DNA from: JBBRGK01 sp036741355
GTDB lineage: Bacteria > Chloroflexota > Dehalococcoidia > CAUJGQ01
Direction: 5' to 3'
NCBI GenBank assembly: GCA_036741355.1
Contig: DAINSK010000027.1
Span: 1-46,408 of the forward strand
DNA length: 46,408 nucleotides
The position numbers were made by a program, and so were the translations under genes. Numbering within the stretch: position 1 is the stretch's first letter; the number at the start of each line of letters is the position of its first letter. The notes under the pieces were generated by a model. It ran no database searches. It was not told the origin of the DNA and saw only the letters and a list, made by a program, of their open reading frames with translations. Positions 44,294 to 46,408 of this stretch are shown here, one piece after another.

Positions 44294-44707
44294 CTATTCC
44301 TCTTCCAGGATGAGCGTGTCCGGCGGGCCAAGTTCGTAGGTGACTCTCTGGAATCTGGCCAAAAAGTCCGTTCCCAGGAAGCCGCTAACTCCCAGAGCCT
44401 CGGGGCTGTGCAAGATTGCTACCGTAAACGGTGCAGTAACGACCCACCCCCCAGCAAGGTCGTGAATGGCCAGCGACTACAACTGTACTGTGCGAGCGAT
44501 CAGCGAACCGTCGACGCGAGGAACGGCCCGTCTGCCGCCTGCGGCCCTAGAGCTACCGAGAATGTGATCGGCGATGGCGGGAGTAACACAGCTGCTTGGT
44601 TCGCTTGTTGCAAGCGCGATGGGAATTTCAAGAGGTACCTGCGAGAGATGATTCAGGCGAACGATGATGAACGGTGTCTGATAGCGTCCAGTACGCTCGA
44701 CTCTCAC
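44294..44707 (-). pseudogene. Inactivated retropepsin-like aspartyl protease
   Basis: Read from GTG 44707, the frame gives VRVERTGRYQTPFIIVRLNHLSQVPLEIPIALATSEPSSCVTPAIADHILG, then RVDGSLIARTVQL, a TAG stop (44477-44479), and in the same frame SLAIHDLAGGWVVTAPFTVAILHSPEALGVSGFLGTDFLARFQRVTYELGPPDTLILEEE before the final TAG. The second half is the LGxDFL end of retropepsin-like proteases; the position where the DTGA motif should be reads ATSE. So the gene has both an in-frame stop and loss of the catalytic Asp. Total length, 138 codons, equals a complete small member. It lies just downstream of a small gene on the same strand. Confidence 0.75.
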
Positions 44708-44729
44708 TCGCCACAGTCGTGACAATGGA

Positions 44730-45083
44730 TTAGGCGCCTGGCGTACGCGACAGTGCCAGCTCTGTGGTGAAAAAGCGCACAGCCGTGCCGGAATGTTGAC
44801 TTTGGTACTCAGCAACTCGTTCGAGCGCCAGTGCCTGGCTCTGGCTATGAGCGATTATCTCCCCAGTGATGCTTCGCTGCTCAAGGTCTTCCTCAAGAAC
44901 AGCTACGCCTACCCACTGGGCGGGATATTTCCGGTGCAGCTTACGCACAATAGCGACAAAGTCATCTTCAGAAAAATTGACCAAACGCGGCTTACGCTCG
45001 GGATGCGTGTCGCCTGGCTGTCGAGGGGTTCGAGCCGTTTCACTTCGGCCATCGGCAACTGAGTTTCGAACTATGCGACCCAC
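44730..45083 (-). CDS. Small hypothetical protein (DUF5678-like), upstream of retropepsin remnant
   Basis: This 117-residue product has a basic N-terminal part and a compact C-terminal part: FSEDDFVAIVRKLHRKYPAQWVGVAVLEEDLEQRSITGEIIAHSQSQALALERVAEYQSQHSGTAVRFFTTEL. The QWVGVAVLxx(D)xGEIIAHS helix-strand pattern is similar to DUF5678-type proteins that often precede retropepsin-like genes in Chloroflexota; I hold this loosely. GTG 45083 has GGGAG six bases upstream. The stop is 23 bases from the start of the dead protease, so they were an operon. The codon pattern is coding-like and no lesion is seen. Confidence 0.55.
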   Translation of the reverse strand: MGRIVRNSVADGRSETARTPRQPGDTHPERKPRLVNFSEDDFVAIVRKLHRKYPAQWVGVAVLEEDLEQRSITGEIIAHSQSQALALERVAEYQSQHSGTAVRFFTTELALSRTPGA

Positions 45084-45124
45084 GTCAAGCTCCCGGCAGC
45101 GTAGATTGATGAATGTATCGCTAA

Positions 45125-45330
45125 TTATAAGCGAACTGGCGGCCGTCTCGACCCGCGAGCGCGTTTTATTGCTGCCTTAAGCTGCTCGGTATCAACAAGG
45201 TCCTTCCACTCCCCAGCCGCCGCAAGCGCCGCGGCTATAACTTTCGCGTTCGGCGTTTTGTCCTGTCGATCAATTCCCAATCGGCAGACGAATGGGTTTG
45301 CAGGTCGTTTGAGTCCTCGGCGTGCCAGAG
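45125..45330 (-). pseudogene. Possible decayed gene fragment
   Basis: On the minus strand an open frame ends ...RGLKRPANPFVCRLGIDRQDKTPNAKVIAAALAAAGEWKDLVDTEQLKAAIKRARGSRRPPVRL and TAA. The last 35 residues are helical and protein-like, but no start codon or ribosome site precedes them. A neighbouring frame gives HRFQLAPHLWHAEDSNDLQTHSSADWELIDR up to the point where the first begins to look coding, which would fit one frameshift in a lost gene. No family is recognised. The rest of 45084-45455 holds nothing I can name. Confidence 0.3.
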
Positions 45331-45455
45331 ATGCGGCGCGAGCTGGAATCGGTGGACGATGCCTGTCGGTAACGGGTTGCCTACACTGTTGCTACCTGGC
45401 CGTGTAAGTCAACCGTCGCCTGAGGACGCCGATAAAATACCGGGAAGGCGACAAC

Positions 45456-45971
45456 TCACCGCCTGAGCGAATCCACCAGTGATCGTGCCCGCTCAGGAAG
45501 ACAGGGGCTGCCGTTGCGAAGTTCCAACGCAGCGTTTAGGGCAGCGATGAGTTGAGCTCGCGTCACCTGCGCAGGTTCGGCGCCGGCCCAGGCCGCGACA
45601 TCGGCCCAGCGCCACAACCGATTGCGGCTCCGCAGGTGGGAAACGGGAGCAGGGAATTGGCTACGGCCGCGTTTGCCCGCGATTAGCAGCCGAACGCTCT
45701 CGCGGCTGCGACCGAGGCGTTGGGCGATCTCGGCGGCGGTCACAAGGTCGTCAGGCTCGACGCGCAGGACGCGCAGACCGGGGACACTCTCGACATCGAT
45801 AATCGCAGAGCCGATGGCATCGGCAAGCGTCGGCGCTTCCCGATCGACGTCGCCATACTGGACACCGCCGACGGCGCCAAAAGTAGCGTCATCGAGCCCG
45901 GCCGCGAAAAGTTCGTCAAGTTGGTTTTCGACATCGCCTTTAATAATGAGCGTAAAGCTATGATCAGTCAT
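45456..45971 (-). CDS. HTH DNA-binding protein, probable antitoxin partner of HicA-like gene
   Basis: This 171-residue protein starts MTDHSFTLIIKGDVENQLDELFAAGLDDATFGAVGGVQYGDVDREAPTLADAIGSAIIDVESV. That resembles the partly degraded RNase-H-like half of HicB antitoxins (strand, DDATFG, strand, then a helix). A helix-turn-helix follows: DDLVTAAEIAQRLGRSRESVRLLIAGKRG (about residues 75-103), with RSRNRLWRWADVAAWAG after it. ATG 45971 is chosen because it follows the upstream TGA by one base. Such proteins bind the toxin and its operator. The assignment rests on pairing and fold-like pattern rather than a named family match. Confidence 0.6.
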   Translation of the reverse strand: MTDHSFTLIIKGDVENQLDELFAAGLDDATFGAVGGVQYGDVDREAPTLADAIGSAIIDVESVPGLRVLRVEPDDLVTAAEIAQRLGRSRESVRLLIAGKRGRSQFPAPVSHLRSRNRLWRWADVAAWAGAEPAQVTRAQLIAALNAALELRNGSPCLPERARSLVDSLRR

Positions 45972-45972
45972 T

Positions 45973-46209
45973 TCAAGTACCCGATGACCCTTTCTGATGC
46001 GGACAGCGGTCCACGGCCCGACCAATCGCATTGCCATGGTTGCCGGGATTCTTCGGTGTGGACCAGACTGAGACAGAGCAGCCGCTGCCGCAGCGCGTCA
46101 CTCCCCAGCGGTGCCCGGCAGCGGTCTGCGTAACGGCCCAGCCGTTCTGGTCGGCGTACCGGAGCGCTGATTCCACGTCCTTCTTTGGATGGCGCCCACC
46201 GATACGCAC
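45973..46209 (-). CDS. HicA-like toxin candidate
   Basis: This 78-residue frame starts with GTG 46209: RIGGRHPKKDVESALRYADQNGWAVTQTAAGHRWGVTRCGSGCSVSVWSTPKNPGNHGNAIGRAVDRCPH. The order helix, GW strand, HRWG strand, TPKNPGNH and a terminal helix fits HicA-type double-stranded-RNA-binding-like mRNA interferases, with His33 in the position of the catalytic His. It is followed with one base between (TGA, A, ATG) by the HTH partner, the HicA-HicB gene order. No Shine-Dalgarno precedes the GTG. A CAGTTG T CAACTG dyad at 46236-46248 lies in the probable promoter. Another frame across this region (to 46297) is less protein-like. Confidence 0.55.
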   Translation of the reverse strand: MRIGGRHPKKDVESALRYADQNGWAVTQTAAGHRWGVTRCGSGCSVSVWSTPKNPGNHGNAIGRAVDRCPHQKGSSGT

Positions 46210-46235
46210 GCCGACAATTTATTCTGTTGTGTTGG

Positions 46236-46248
46236 CAGTTGTCAACTG
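46236..46248. promoter_or_regulatory. Candidate operator dyad upstream of HicA-like gene
   Basis: CAGTTG and CAACTG form a perfect inverted repeat with a single T between, and GGC...GCC extends it with one bulge. It lies 27 bases upstream of the GTG, in the divergent gap to the gene at 46377, a usual place for a toxin-antitoxin operator. Confidence 0.45.
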
Positions 46249-46376
46249 TGCCGTCGGTGCCCGGCCTTGCGACAATGAAACAACCGATTAGACCCATCTA
46301 TGCTTCCCTCGTCTCCCATCCGGTGATACACAGAGCATGGTAAGGCGTGGTAGGCGCCGCACGAGGAGGAAATTCG

Positions 46377-46408
46377 ATGGCGGGCATCGAGGGCAGCGAG
46401 ATCGTAGC
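46377..46408 (+). CDS. Start of an unidentified gene (cut by window end)
   Basis: ATG 46377 follows GAGGAGG at a good distance and opens MAGIEGSEIVA before the window ends. The ribosome site is strong, so a gene very likely begins here, but eleven residues are not enough to name it. Confidence 0.55.
   Translation, partial: MAGIEGSEIV

Overview
The window is a scaffold piece (with one 100-base run of N) from a GC-rich, aerobic, free-living bacterium. Gene content fits a soil or sediment Chloroflexota best, possibly a Dehalococcoidia-like lineage: paired Uma2 proteins, toxin-antitoxin modules, an F420-type LLM oxidoreductase, PAC2, AtpZ, many GTG/TTG starts, and MITE-like palindromic repeats. 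This placement is inferred from gene families, not from a marker gene. No rRNA, tRNA, CRISPR array or complete insertion sequence was seen.

Layout. 1-4250 is an accessory strip: the end of a Dam-type methylase, a ParE-like toxin-antitoxin pair, a scar in which an aconitase tail is joined to a Dam tail, a secreted repeat protein broken by the assembly gap, an Uma2 gene, a repeat-rich gene-free stretch, and a VapBC pair. 4260-10680 holds aconitase, a GntR/HutC regulator, a zinc-ribbon Ser/Thr kinase and an alpha/beta hydrolase whose first codons come from a MITE-like repeat. 10823-21165 is a CoA-ester block: a carboxyltransferase, divergent from two overlapping family III CoA-transferases, then a peptide/nickel-type ABC importer (two permeases and a binding lipoprotein, no ATPase) and a DUF35/thiolase-like pair resembling steroid side-chain retro-aldolases. 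21180-28551 holds small membrane and lipoprotein genes, a truncated cupin, PPK2, fumarase, an HxlR regulator, an aldo/keto reductase and a secreted protein. 28630-33140 (minus strand) holds a large sensor-like kinase and a PAC2, secreted protein, AtpZ operon. 33341-36015 is a 3-hydroxyacyl-CoA dehydrogenase plus thiolase pair. 36139-44276 has a second Uma2, an AcpA-type phosphoesterase, an MFS transporter, a tandem cupredoxin convergent with a Tat-exported multicopper oxidase, and an LLM oxidoreductase. 44294-46209 is again accessory: a dead retropepsin-like gene, a small hypothetical gene and a HicA-like/HTH pair. A new gene begins at 46377.

Working together. Aconitase and fumarase serve the TCA cycle. 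The CoA-transferases, carboxyltransferase, DUF35/thiolase-like pair, hydroxyacyl-CoA dehydrogenase and thiolase suggest uptake and CoA-dependent breakdown of lipid-like, steroid-like or aromatic acids. The cupredoxin and laccase-like oxidase form an extracytoplasmic copper redox pair.

The most unusual observations are sequence fossils and repeats: the acnA/dam chimeric scar at 965-1107, the MITE-derived protein N-terminus at 9883, short GGCAGTAG repeats placed at gene 3' ends that give two unrelated proteins the same GSRQ ending, and an assembly gap lying inside an 84-bp coding tandem repeat.
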